51,052 nt of DNA from Patescibacteria group bacterium (lineage in GTDB: Bacteria > Patescibacteriota > JACPGU01), in NCBI GenBank assembly GCA_028718745.1, contig JAQULF010000006.1:1-51052 (forward strand), read 5' to 3'. Below, piece after piece: positions 29,434 to 37,927 of the stretch. The first letter of the stretch is position 1. Each line of letters opens with the position of its first letter. The position numbers and the translations under genes are program-made. The notes beneath the pieces are model-generated. The model was given only the letters and a program-made list of their open reading frames with translations, was not told the DNA's origin and did no database searches.

Positions 29434-31008
29434 ATGAAGCAAGACACTTCTCAAAAAGACATTTATATAAAAAACTTTTCCGTCGAAAGGTGCGGATATC
29501 ATATGATGACGCCGATCGTCTATGGCATACCAAATTGCCAGCGAATTTTGTTTGGTCAGAATGCTTCTCTGATATTAAAAGATTGTTTTTTTCGTATCGA
29601 CGATGTCAATTTAACAGGGGGTTATTTTCATAAGAATCAGATCCGCGAACTTATCGAAAAAATTATTAACAAGATACTTGATAATCCCGAAAAGGTTGAG
29701 AAAATTGACAGAGAAACATATGATATTAATACTCAATATTTTGATTTTGCCAAGGAGATTTTAAAAAAAGATTTAACAAAATTATCAAATAAAGAACTCG
29801 GAGAGCTTTATTCAGAACTTTCAGAATGGCAAGAAAAAGCGCATCAACATGCCTTAACGACTACATGGTTTGTTGATAGCGATGGAGAAGATCTCTCTAA
29901 ATTACTGATCAAAAAAACCAAAGAATTTTGTGAAAAGTCTGGAACATATATTAATTTTGCCAAAGCTTTTAGCGTGCTGACAACTTCTGACAAAGAAAGT
30001 CTCGGGGCAAAAGAAGAAATTGAATCTTTGAAGATTTTAAAAGAAATAATTGAAAATGAGAATGCTAAAAAGATGTTCGTTTCCCTTGAGGATTATAATA
30101 AAATTCCCGATGGTTTAGATAAAAAAATCGCTAAAAAAATTCAAGATCATTTTGAAGAATGGCGTTGGATGCGGTTTACTTACATGGGACCGGCTTATGA
30201 TATAGATTTTTTTCTTCAGATCTGGGCTGGGTTAATTCGTCAGGGCATCGATGTTGATAAAGAAATAAAAGAACGGGAAGAGCGCTTGGCGGGAGTTCGC
30301 AAAGAAAGAACAGATCTTTTTGAAAAACTTAAAGTTGATAAGGAATTCCAAAGAATATATGATATCGCCGCTGATATTACTAATCTCAAAGGTTATCGCA
30401 AGGATTGCTCATTTTTTGGTTTTTATGTTTTAGATTCAATCTTGCGCGAGGCAGCCAAAAGATTATATTTATCTCTGGGTCAAATTCACCTTTTAGCTTT
30501 TTGGGAGTTGGAAAAGATTTTGATTCACGGCGAGGAAGTGGATATCAACGAAATTAACAGAAGAAAAAAAATCGTGATCCTAGTAAGTGAAGGTGATAAA
30601 TACTATATTCTTTCGGGTCACCAGGCGCAGAAATTTTACGATTCCAAAAATATCGAAGAAATTAAGATTGATAAAAATGTTAAAGAATTAAGCGGCACCT
30701 GCGCTTGCTCTGGTGAGGCGAAGGGAACTGTTAAAATTGTTAACAAACCGGAAGAAATGGGAAAAATGAATCAAGGCGATGTAATGGTTTCACACACTAC
30801 CTTTCCGAGCCTTGTTCCGGCTATGAAAAAAGCTTCAGCGATTATCACCGAAGACGGGGGAATTACCTGCCATGCAGCTATCGTTGCTCGGGAACTTGGA
30901 ACACCTTGCATCACCGGCATCAAAACCGCCACTAAAGTTTTAGAGGACGGGGATATGGTGGAGGTGGATGCGGACAATGGAATAGTAAAAATAATAAAAA
31001 AAGCATGA
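29434..31008 (+). CDS. PEP-utilizer swivel-domain protein 1
   Basis: A 524-residue acceptor module. The C-terminal 85 residues are the PEP-utilizer mobile domain, with the phospho-accepting His480 in EDGGITCHAAIVARELGTP and the end DGDMVEVDADNGIVKIIKKA. The N-terminal part is helical and resembles the substrate-binding region of split PEP-synthase or rifampicin phosphotransferase proteins: INFAKAFSVLTTS, RFTYMGPAYDIDFF, LKGYRKDCSFFGFYVLDSILREAAKRLYLS. It has no ATP-grasp domain of its own; a separate one is at 42947. The stop TGA overlaps the next start (ATGA), giving coupling. Substrate unknown. Confidence 0.85.
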   Translation: MKQDTSQKDIYIKNFSVERCGYHMMTPIVYGIPNCQRILFGQNASLILKDCFFRIDDVNLTGGYFHKNQIRELIEKIINKILDNPEKVEKIDRETYDINTQYFDFAKEILKKDLTKLSNKELGELYSELSEWQEKAHQHALTTTWFVDSDGEDLSKLLIKKTKEFCEKSGTYINFAKAFSVLTTSDKESLGAKEEIESLKILKEIIENENAKKMFVSLEDYNKIPDGLDKKIAKKIQDHFEEWRWMRFTYMGPAYDIDFFLQIWAGLIRQGIDVDKEIKEREERLAGVRKERTDLFEKLKVDKEFQRIYDIAADITNLKGYRKDCSFFGFYVLDSILREAAKRLYLSLGQIHLLAFWELEKILIHGEEVDINEINRRKKIVILVSEGDKYYILSGHQAQKFYDSKNIEEIKIDKNVKELSGTCACSGEAKGTVKIVNKPEEMGKMNQGDVMVSHTTFPSLVPAMKKASAIITEDGGITCHAAIVARELGTPCITGIKTATKVLEDGDMVEVDADNGIVKIIKKA

Positions 31009-32492
31009 GGTATGTTAAACTTTGGGCAAAAAGAGCCTATCCGCTATATCTAATGGCTATGGCCAGTCGTGGAGCGACAGCGGGATTAGCCAAGATATTT
31101 CCGGAGAGCAAACTTACCAACATTTATAATTTTTATACGAATGGCTACACGGACTATATTTTTGAAGAAGAAGAGATTGTAGAAACGGTTAATGCTATTT
31201 GCGAGAAAGGATTAAAAGATCCCGAGTTTCTCTATAGTATTTTTAAAACCTCTTATGCTAAGAGCATAAAACTGCATTCGGCTTATGAGAAATACAAAAA
31301 TCAGAATTTGACAAAAATTAAAACAGAGGAGCTAATTCAAGTTCTCGAGGATTTTTATGAAGAATTCTGTGATTTTTATGCTTATGGAGGTGTCTCTATT
31401 CTAGTTGGTTATATCGATGATAATCCTATATATAAGAAAGCAGAAAGTCTTTTGAGAGATAAATTAAAGAATTCACCAGATAAATTTACCGAATATTGGA
31501 TGGCGCTGACTCTGCCTCCCAAAAACAGTACGAAAGAGCAGCGCGAGATGGAAGTTTTGAAAATTGCTGAAAAAGCCAAAAAACAAGGTATCAAAGGCGA
31601 GAAAGCCATCGCAAAAAAATTTAAAAAAGAGCTAGATAGTTTGATGAAAGATTTTGATTATATTTCTTTTGACCTTTTTGATGCGCTTCTTTGTGATCTT
31701 GATTGCTGTATTGAGGATGTTGCAAAGGCAGTAGAAGAAGATGTGGAAAAAAGAATAGGAGAACTCAATAATTATGAAAAAAATACCCAGAAAGAGTTTG
31801 AAAAGATTTGCCAGGAATTAAAACTTTCTCCAGAAGAAAAAGAATGTTTTGAATTGATAAGAAACACGGGTTATTACAAATGGGCGAGAGAATATGAATT
31901 TATGGGTGCGCTTTATAATATTAAGAATGTTCAGGATGAATTGGGAAAAAGAGGAGGATTGATCTCCACCGAATCCAAATATATTTTGCCATCAGATCTC
32001 AAGGACAATTTAAAAGATTTAACCAAGCTAAAGAAAATAGCCCGAGATCGCATCATTTGTTCAATTTGCATAGCGGAGAGGAGTGGAAGGGTTAGTGTTT
32101 ACAGTGGAGAAGAAGCGAAGAAGATTTATGCCAGTCTCGATTTTTTTAAAGAAGAAACCGATTTTCAGGGAAGCGAAATAAAAGGAACCCCAGCATACGC
32201 TGGAAAAGCGCAGGGAATCGTGCGAATCGTTAATTTTGTTCGTCATATAGACAAAATGGAGGAAGGCAATATTCTTGTTTCAGCAGCGACTAATCCAAAC
32301 TTGCTTTCTGCAATGCAAAAAGCCTCGGCCTTTATCACTGATGAAGGTGGAATTACTTGTCATGCTGCGATAGTTGCCCGAGAACTCAAGAAACCTTGTA
32401 TTACAGGAACTAAAATAGCTACGAGGGTGCTTCATGATGGGGATTTGGTTGAGGTAGATGCAAATACTGGAGTAGTAACATTAATTGGATAA
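31005..32492 (+). CDS. PEP-utilizer swivel-domain protein 2
   Basis: A 495-residue paralogue with the same plan. The swivel domain holds His453 in DEGGITCHAAIVARELKKP and ends DANTGVVTLIG. The N-terminal region has matching landmarks: FTEYWMALTLPPKNSTKEQREMEVLKIA, YYKWAREYEFMGALYNIKN, LKKIARDRIICSICIAERSG. It differs strongly from protein 1 in sequence, so the substrate pocket may differ. It is joined to protein 1 by a 4-nt overlap and is 2 nt from protein 3. Confidence 0.84.
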   Translation: MRYVKLWAKRAYPLYLMAMASRGATAGLAKIFPESKLTNIYNFYTNGYTDYIFEEEEIVETVNAICEKGLKDPEFLYSIFKTSYAKSIKLHSAYEKYKNQNLTKIKTEELIQVLEDFYEEFCDFYAYGGVSILVGYIDDNPIYKKAESLLRDKLKNSPDKFTEYWMALTLPPKNSTKEQREMEVLKIAEKAKKQGIKGEKAIAKKFKKELDSLMKDFDYISFDLFDALLCDLDCCIEDVAKAVEEDVEKRIGELNNYEKNTQKEFEKICQELKLSPEEKECFELIRNTGYYKWAREYEFMGALYNIKNVQDELGKRGGLISTESKYILPSDLKDNLKDLTKLKKIARDRIICSICIAERSGRVSVYSGEEAKKIYASLDFFKEETDFQGSEIKGTPAYAGKAQGIVRIVNFVRHIDKMEEGNILVSAATNPNLLSAMQKASAFITDEGGITCHAAIVARELKKPCITGTKIATRVLHDGDLVEVDANTGVVTLIG

Positions 32493-32494
32493 AG

Positions 32495-34027
32495 ATGAAA
32501 CATTCTGCAGAATGGTTTTTGATTGAAGAAATAAATAAGGCGCATATTTTTCTTCTTGCCGGATGGGGGAGAAATTCGTCTAGAGATTTTGAAAAAGAGT
32601 TTAATGGCAATATAGAAGTTGGACTATTACATAGAGACGGAACTCTAGAATTGTATTTTAAGGATAAGGAATGGGAGCGCGCTGAGAAAAGCGTCTTTAC
32701 CAAATCCTTAGAGGACTATCGGTTTCTTGAGTTTATCAAAAACAAAAATCAAGGAATTCAAAAACAACAATTTCGGCTTTGTAAGACCATCCAAAAGAAA
32801 GATCTCACATTGCTTTCCGACCAAAAACTAATTGAACTCTACTATAATTTTTCTGAAAGATTTGCTGAGTCAGTCTGTATAGGATGGATCGATATGGCGA
32901 TGGAATTCCGGAACGGTACATTTTCGTCTTATCTTACTAATTATTTGAATAATAGAGTAAAAGAAAAAAGTTCTACTACCAGTGGCGCCGAAGCATTCAG
33001 CCTGTTTAGTACACCATCGAGAGTTACAATAGGCAAGAAAGAAGAAAACGACCTTTTGAAAATAATTGAAAAGATTTTGGAAGATAAAAAGACTTACAGT
33101 TTTTTTCAAAATCGAAGTATACAGGTGATTGATAAGGGATTGGATGGAATTAACAAGAAAATTAATCAACTTCTCGATAACCATGTAAAACAATACAACT
33201 GGATATTCTTTATGTATACCGGCCCTGAATGGACGAGGACTGATTTCATAAAAAGAATAAAAGAGGATCTGGGCAAGGATGATATTAGTGTTGTGATAAA
33301 AAATTCCAAATTCGAACAGGATGAGATTAATAATAGACGAAAGTATTTATCTAAAGAACTGGCAATAGACACAAAACATCTTAAACTTCTAGAGTTGTCT
33401 AGTGAGATGGTTTTTAATAAGGATTTGCGAAAGCACTCTATATTTTTCTCGTGCTTTGTTGTGAGAAGCATATTTCAAGAATTAGGAAAAAGAATCGGGA
33501 TTCGGTACGAGGATTTGCGCAGAGTTCTACCTTGGGAGCTTTATGAATTATTCCAGAAAGGTGAAATAGATAAAATTAAACAAGAAATTAAAAAGAACAA
33601 AGAGGTGCTGATGCTTTTTAAAAATGGTAAATGCACGAAACTTTTTGGTTCTGCAATAACAAGGTTTCTTAAAAATAATGTTATAAAGGAAAAAGTGGGA
33701 TTGATGACCGAACTAAAGGGAAGCTGTGCTTTTCCGGGATCTCTTCAGGGAGTGGTAAAAATTATAAATGGAGTTGAAGATATCCCAAAAATAAAATCTG
33801 GCGAGATATTGGTTGCCCACCAGACAAACCCCGATGTTGTAATGGCAATGAAGAAAGCCTCCGGGTTCATCACTGATCTGGGTGGGATTACCTGCCACGC
33901 AGCTATTGTTGCTAGAGAAATGAAAAAACCTTGCATCGTCGGCACGAAAGTTGCTACGAGAGTTTTGAAAGATGGAGACATAGTTGAAGTGGATGCGGAG
34001 AAGGGGGTAGTTAAGATTTTAAAATAA
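32495..34027 (+). CDS. PEP-utilizer swivel-domain protein 3
   Basis: A 510-residue paralogue. His468 lies in DLGGITCHAAIVAREMKKP; the end is DAEKGVVKILK. Landmarks: GAEAFSLFSTPSRVTIGKKEENDLLKII, WIFFMYTGPEWTRTDFIKRI, NKDLRKHSIFFSCFVVRSIFQELGKRIGI. The order and spacing match proteins 1 and 4, which supports a shared substrate-type domain. It begins 2 nt after protein 2. Confidence 0.84.
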   Translation: MKHSAEWFLIEEINKAHIFLLAGWGRNSSRDFEKEFNGNIEVGLLHRDGTLELYFKDKEWERAEKSVFTKSLEDYRFLEFIKNKNQGIQKQQFRLCKTIQKKDLTLLSDQKLIELYYNFSERFAESVCIGWIDMAMEFRNGTFSSYLTNYLNNRVKEKSSTTSGAEAFSLFSTPSRVTIGKKEENDLLKIIEKILEDKKTYSFFQNRSIQVIDKGLDGINKKINQLLDNHVKQYNWIFFMYTGPEWTRTDFIKRIKEDLGKDDISVVIKNSKFEQDEINNRRKYLSKELAIDTKHLKLLELSSEMVFNKDLRKHSIFFSCFVVRSIFQELGKRIGIRYEDLRRVLPWELYELFQKGEIDKIKQEIKKNKEVLMLFKNGKCTKLFGSAITRFLKNNVIKEKVGLMTELKGSCAFPGSLQGVVKIINGVEDIPKIKSGEILVAHQTNPDVVMAMKKASGFITDLGGITCHAAIVAREMKKPCIVGTKVATRVLKDGDIVEVDAEKGVVKILK

Positions 34028-34043
34028 CAAATAATTTAGCAGT

Positions 34044-35498
34044 ATGGAAATTAAGGACCTAAAAAAATATAATTGGCTTTTGATGGAAAAACTAGAAAAA
34101 TGCCCACTTTGGCTTGCTTGGTCTCCTTTATCTGCCTTTGCTTATTTATTAGAAAAAGAAATTGGTGTTGGTATACAGCACGCCTTTTTTATTACCCAAA
34201 AAGGAAATTTTTACATGTATTTTGTAGAGAGCGAGTTTCGAAAAGGCGGGGAAGTGGTTTTGGGTAAAACCTTAGAAGATTATAGATTTTTGAAAAAGAT
34301 ATTGGATGATATTGAAGATTTAAGTAAAAAACTAATTGATTATGGAGAAAAACTACAGAAGTTGACTCCCTCTAAGATGACAGATAAAGAACTAGCCGAG
34401 GACTTTAAGAAATTTTATCAAATCCATGAACCCTTATGGGTAAAAGGACAAGCGGTAAATTATCTGGAACATGAAAGCAACTTTCTTTCTAGCGCAGTTC
34501 GAGAAATGCTGAAAAAGGAGGGAGTAATGGTGAATGAGGTAGAGCAAGTCTTTGCTATCATGGTCAATCCGGAGGTTTATAGTTACGCTCAAAAAGAAGA
34601 ACAAGATCTAATTAATATAGCAGTTTCTGATAAAATGGACGAAAAAAATCTCTATGAACATTGGAAAAAATATTGTTGGACGGGTTATGATTGGATGGGA
34701 CCCGTTTGGAGCAGGGAATATTTTGAAGAACGATTAGACCTATTAAGAAAGGATAACTCGATCAAGAATCACATTAAGTCAGAATCTGATTATTCGAAAG
34801 AAATAATTAGAAACAAAAAAGTATTAATTAAAAAGTATGGTTTCTCACAGCAATTACTGAATCTTATCAAACTTGTTGAGAGAATAATTTATCTAAAAGG
34901 TTTCCGGGTGGATGCATCATGGTTCGGCTATTATTCTTTAGAACCAATATTTAGAGAGATTGCTAAAAGATACGGATTAAGTTTACGGCAATTGCAATAT
35001 GCAACCCCGGAAGAAATAATGAATTTAAGATTTGATCCAGATTGTTTAAATCAGCGCTGGCAATCAAGCGCGATTGAGGCGGAAAACGGCAAGGTCAGAG
35101 AGATAGATGGTAAAAAAGCCAAAGATTATTTAATAGAAATAGAAAGATTAACTTTTTCTGATCAGTCCGGGATAGATCAATTAACTGGCGATTGCGGATG
35201 CCCCGGTTACGCCAAGGGTTATGTTAAAGTTATTAACGCACCCAGCGATATGAACAAAATGAGAGAAGGGGATATTATGGTCTCACACATGACTAATCCG
35301 GCTCTAGTTCCGGCAATGAGGAAAGCATCAGCTATTATAGCCGATGTAGGAGGGGTTACCTGCCACGCGGCAATAGTTTCACGCGAACTCAAGCTCCCTT
35401 GTATTATCGGTACCAAAATAGCTACCAAAGCCCTTCATGATGGAGATTTAGTGGAGGTAGATGCAAATATGGGTATAGTTAGAATTTTGGAAAAGTAG
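34044..35498 (+). CDS. PEP-utilizer swivel-domain protein 4
   Basis: A 484-residue paralogue. His441 lies in DVGGVTCHAAIVSRELKLP; the end is DANMGIVRILEK. Landmarks: EVEQVFAIMVNPEVYSYAQKEEQDLI, YCWTGYDWMGPVWSREYFEERL, YLKGFRVDASWFGYYSLEPIFREIAKRYGLS. It begins 16 nt after protein 3 and is the last of four uninterrupted copies. The 170 bases downstream (35499-35669) hold two small hairpins (GCATCGA/TCGATGC and CCCATCGAATTCGACTGG) and no gene. Confidence 0.84.
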   Translation: MEIKDLKKYNWLLMEKLEKCPLWLAWSPLSAFAYLLEKEIGVGIQHAFFITQKGNFYMYFVESEFRKGGEVVLGKTLEDYRFLKKILDDIEDLSKKLIDYGEKLQKLTPSKMTDKELAEDFKKFYQIHEPLWVKGQAVNYLEHESNFLSSAVREMLKKEGVMVNEVEQVFAIMVNPEVYSYAQKEEQDLINIAVSDKMDEKNLYEHWKKYCWTGYDWMGPVWSREYFEERLDLLRKDNSIKNHIKSESDYSKEIIRNKKVLIKKYGFSQQLLNLIKLVERIIYLKGFRVDASWFGYYSLEPIFREIAKRYGLSLRQLQYATPEEIMNLRFDPDCLNQRWQSSAIEAENGKVREIDGKKAKDYLIEIERLTFSDQSGIDQLTGDCGCPGYAKGYVKVINAPSDMNKMREGDIMVSHMTNPALVPAMRKASAIIADVGGVTCHAAIVSRELKLPCIIGTKIATKALHDGDLVEVDANMGIVRILEK

Positions 35499-35669
35499 GA
35501 TAGTGATGTAGAATATTTTTAACCGCATCGATTTCGATGCTTTTAAACCCATCGAATTCGACTGGTTTAAAGTTATGGAATTCAATAACATTAGAGTAAT
35601 TCTAATTAAGGCGAATTTGCCATAATTGACTTTTTCGAATTCAAGATAATTAAAAATAAAAAACAAAAT

Positions 35670-36497
35670 ATGCCAAAAGAACAAAAAATAAATGTCAAAG
35701 GAACGGATATAGTCATTTTTTCTATAGGAGAAGATGAATATATTTCTATTACAGATATAGCCCGCTACAAAAATCCTGATGAGCCTAAAGATGTTGTTAA
35801 AAATTGGATGCGAAGCCGCAGCACCATTGAATTTATGGGACTTTGGGAAAAAATTCATAACCCCGAATTCAAAGGGGTCGAATTCGACCCCTTTCTTTAT
35901 CAAGCGGGGAGCAACTCTTTTGTTCTTTCACCAAGTAAGTGGATAGAGGCTACTAATGCGAAGGGGATAATTTCTAGAGCAGGAACCGGTGGAGGTACAT
36001 TTGCTCATCGAGATATTGCATTTGAATTCGCTTCTTGGATAAGCGCAGAATTTAAACTATATTTATTAGTTGAATTCCAGCGTCTTAAACAAGATGAAAA
36101 TGAGCGTTTCAAGCTTGAATGGAATCTACAAAGGACATTGGCAAAAATAAATTATAAAATTCATACTGATGCGATAAAAGAAAAACTGATTCCACCCACT
36201 CTTTCAAAAGATCAAATTAACGCAAAATATGCCAACGAAGCTGATCTTTTGAATGTAGCTTTGTTTGGATTTACAGCTAAATCTTGGCGCGATGCTAACC
36301 CGAATCTTGAAGGCAATGTTCGCGATAATGCCACAATCGAGCAACTGGTTGTGCTTTCAAATATGGAGAGTATCAACGCTACCTTGATTCATCAAGGATT
36401 AAATCAAAGTGAACGGTTAATTCAGTTAAATAGTATCGCCATAACTCAAATGAGATCACTTTTGGGAAGCAAGGAAACAAAAAAGCTAAAATCTTAG
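35670..36497 (+). CDS. KilA-N domain protein (phage-type)
   Basis: A 275-residue protein with a KilA-N DNA-binding domain, common in phages and large DNA viruses and also found in CPR genomes. It begins NVKGTDIVIFSIGEDEYISITDIARYKN and includes IEFMGLWEKIHNPEFKG, RAGTGGGTFAHRDIAFEFASWISAEFKLYLLVEFQRLK. A helical C-terminal region (YANEADLLNVALFGFTAKSWRDANP) follows, similar to that of many KilA-N proteins. The start sequence ACAAAATATGCCAAAAGAA resembles that of the Bro-N gene at 39210. It sits inside the PEP-utilizer array and is followed by a relic of a swivel-domain 3' end. Confidence 0.85.
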   Translation: MPKEQKINVKGTDIVIFSIGEDEYISITDIARYKNPDEPKDVVKNWMRSRSTIEFMGLWEKIHNPEFKGVEFDPFLYQAGSNSFVLSPSKWIEATNAKGIISRAGTGGGTFAHRDIAFEFASWISAEFKLYLLVEFQRLKQDENERFKLEWNLQRTLAKINYKIHTDAIKEKLIPPTLSKDQINAKYANEADLLNVALFGFTAKSWRDANPNLEGNVRDNATIEQLVVLSNMESINATLIHQGLNQSERLIQLNSIAITQMRSLLGSKETKKLKS

Positions 36498-36506
36498 TCT
36501 ATAATT

Positions 36507-36566
36507 AAAGATGGAGATTTAGTTGAGGTAGATGCGGAGAAGGGGATTGTCAAAATAATTAAATAA
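36507..36566 (+). pseudogene. 3' relic of a swivel-domain gene, copy E
   Basis: Nineteen codons, KDGDLVEVDAEKGIVKIIK plus stop, identical in kind to the last codons of the complete genes. No swivel-domain sequence precedes it; the KilA-N gene does. Confidence 0.8.
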
Positions 36567-36595
36567 AAAAACTATTTACACTATTTTAAAATCAA

Positions 36596-36621
36596 TGTAC
36601 AATTAAATTGTACAATATAAT
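36596..36621 (+). promoter_or_regulatory. operator palindrome and -10 box of the toxin-antitoxin pair
   Basis: TGTACAATT-A-AATTGTACA (36596-36614), two perfect 9-nt arms, abuts TATAAT (36616-36621), which ends 6 nt before the antitoxin ATG. This is the layout of an autorepressed toxin-antitoxin promoter with a leaderless message. Confidence 0.75.
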
Positions 36622-36627
36622 TAAGCA

Positions 36628-36888
36628 ATGAAAATGACAACTCAAATTGTAGAGTCCACAACCTTTCGCAATAATATGGCGGATGTTTTGAGCGAGGTAG
36701 AGAAGAAAAAAAGCATTATGATTGTGGCAAAAAGGGGAAAACCTATCAGCGCTATCGTGAGTCTCGATCTTATGGAAGATCTGCTTTCTCTGTCCAGCGG
36801 CAGGTATCTAAAGGACATAAAGGAAGCCAGAAAACAATATAAGGAAGGCGCTTTTTTGTCTCATAAACAGGTTTTTGGCGACCTTTAA
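36628..36888 (+). CDS. Phd/YefM-type antitoxin
   Basis: An 86-residue antitoxin. The N-terminal fold (TQIVESTTFRNNMADVLSEVEKKKSIMIVAKRGKPISAIVSLDLMEDLLSL) is that of Phd/YefM proteins, which bind DNA as dimers and wrap their C-terminus around the toxin. A palindromic operator overlaps its promoter. The start at 36628, not the internal ATG at 36634, fits the 6-nt spacing from the -10 box. The toxin gene follows after 14 nt. Confidence 0.85.
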   Translation: MKMTTQIVESTTFRNNMADVLSEVEKKKSIMIVAKRGKPISAIVSLDLMEDLLSLSSGRYLKDIKEARKQYKEGAFLSHKQVFGDL

Positions 36889-36902
36889 ATTGCGAATATA
36901 CT

Positions 36903-37157
36903 ATGAAATATGATCTATTTTATACAAAAAAGGCGGTTGATGATATTAAAAAACTGGACTCTCTAACACGAAAAAGAATCGGCAAAAAACTTCTGGGATA
37001 TTCCAATCATCTTTTTGAACATGCGATAAAACTGACTGATTCTAAAATTGGCGGCTACCGGTTTAGAATTGGTGATTATAGGGCTGTTTTTGATATTAAA
37101 GGAAACAAAATTATTGTTCTCAAAGTAAGGCACAGGAAAGATATTTATAAAAAATAA
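36903..37157 (+). CDS. RelE/ParE-superfamily toxin
   Basis: An 84-residue toxin, probably an mRNA interferase of the RelE branch. It has the typical KYDLFYTKKAVDDIKKL start, RKRIGKKLLGYSNHLFEHAIKLTDSKIGGYRFRIGDYRAVFDI and the closing KIIVLKVRHRKDIYK, where basic and Tyr residues form the active surface. It pairs with the antitoxin just upstream. Such pairs often stabilise mobile regions. Confidence 0.87.
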   Translation: MKYDLFYTKKAVDDIKKLDSLTRKRIGKKLLGYSNHLFEHAIKLTDSKIGGYRFRIGDYRAVFDIKGNKIIVLKVRHRKDIYKK

Positions 37158-37185
37158 CCCAATAGCTTTTTGGATCTATTTTTGC

Positions 37186-37191
37186 TAAAAT
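37186..37191 (+). promoter_or_regulatory. extended -10 box, leaderless DUF5674 gene
   Basis: TGCTAAAAT with TAAAAT ending 6 nt before the ATG. Confidence 0.55.
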
Positions 37192-37197
37192 GAACTT

Positions 37198-37545
37198 ATG
37201 AATGATATTTTAATTGTCCGCGATAAAATAGAGCTGGACGAAATAAAAAGATTGGCTCAAGCAACCTTTGGAGATATGGTCAAGGCGGTGGTTGATGTTG
37301 AGAAAGAAATCATGGCGGTTGGTGGGGAGTTGCATGCTGATGCGGAGGCGCTGCTTCTTGAAGATGGTTCGAAACAGGTAAATCTCTGGGGATTCAACAT
37401 TTATCCCGAGAAAACAAAAGAAGAATGGCTGGAATATGATTCGATGGTAAATATCAAGCCGGGTATGGGAAACCGATCGAGAAATATAGATAGCGAAGAA
37501 GTTAAAGAAAAAATAGCGGAAATAGTCAAGAAATTGATAAAGTAA
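37198..37545 (+). CDS. DUF5674 family protein
   Basis: A 115-residue protein matching the DUF5674 pattern: IKRLAQATFGDMVKAVVDVEKEIMAVGGELHADAEALLLEDGSKQVNLWGFNIYPEK and MVNIKPGMGNRSRNIDSEEVKEKI. The family is frequent in CPR bacteria; its function is unknown. It is 4 nt from the next gene, so the two form a unit with a leaderless promoter. Confidence 0.82.
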   Translation: MNDILIVRDKIELDEIKRLAQATFGDMVKAVVDVEKEIMAVGGELHADAEALLLEDGSKQVNLWGFNIYPEKTKEEWLEYDSMVNIKPGMGNRSRNIDSEEVKEKIAEIVKKLIK

Positions 37546-37549
37546 AAAC

Positions 37550-37891
37550 ATGACGGATCTAAAATATCACAAAAACTTAACCCAAAAAGCATGGGCGGCA
37601 ATGGGTATTAATGGGATGATGGGCAACATCGGAAGCGAAATTTCCCGGGCGCTTCATTGGCAAAATAAAGGCGATCCGATCTCTTGCCAAACAGCCATTG
37701 AGCGCGCTTTGGAATTGACCGATTTGACCTTAGAATCGGTTAAATCTTCCAGTCAAATCAAGGAAGTCGCGCGCTTTCGCGAAGTTTTGGGAGACATTTA
37801 CAGTTCCGGTGGAGCTGAATATAATTCGAATCTCGAAGATCTGGATAAATACACCCTCCAATTTGCTTTGGCAAGCAGGATGGGGAAATAG
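37550..37891 (+). CDS. small helical hypothetical protein
   Basis: A 113-residue protein, mostly helical (QKAWAAMGINGMMGNIGSEISRALHWQNKGDP, CQTAIERALELTDLTLESVKSS). It resembles conserved small CPR proteins found beside DUF5674, though I cannot name the family. It follows DUF5674 by 4 nt. Its stop codon touches a swivel-domain 3' relic. Confidence 0.75.
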   Translation: MTDLKYHKNLTQKAWAAMGINGMMGNIGSEISRALHWQNKGDPISCQTAIERALELTDLTLESVKSSSQIKEVARFREVLGDIYSSGGAEYNSNLEDLDKYTLQFALASRMGK

Positions 37892-37923
37892 ATGGAAATA
37901 AAGGGATAGTCAAAATAACTGAA
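37891..37923 (+). pseudogene. 3' relic of a swivel-domain gene, copy F
   Basis: Eleven codons reading DGNKGIVKITE, the pattern of the swivel-domain end, starting on the last base of the previous stop codon. No stop codon follows at once, so it is only a remnant. Confidence 0.6.
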
Positions 37924-37927
37924 TACT

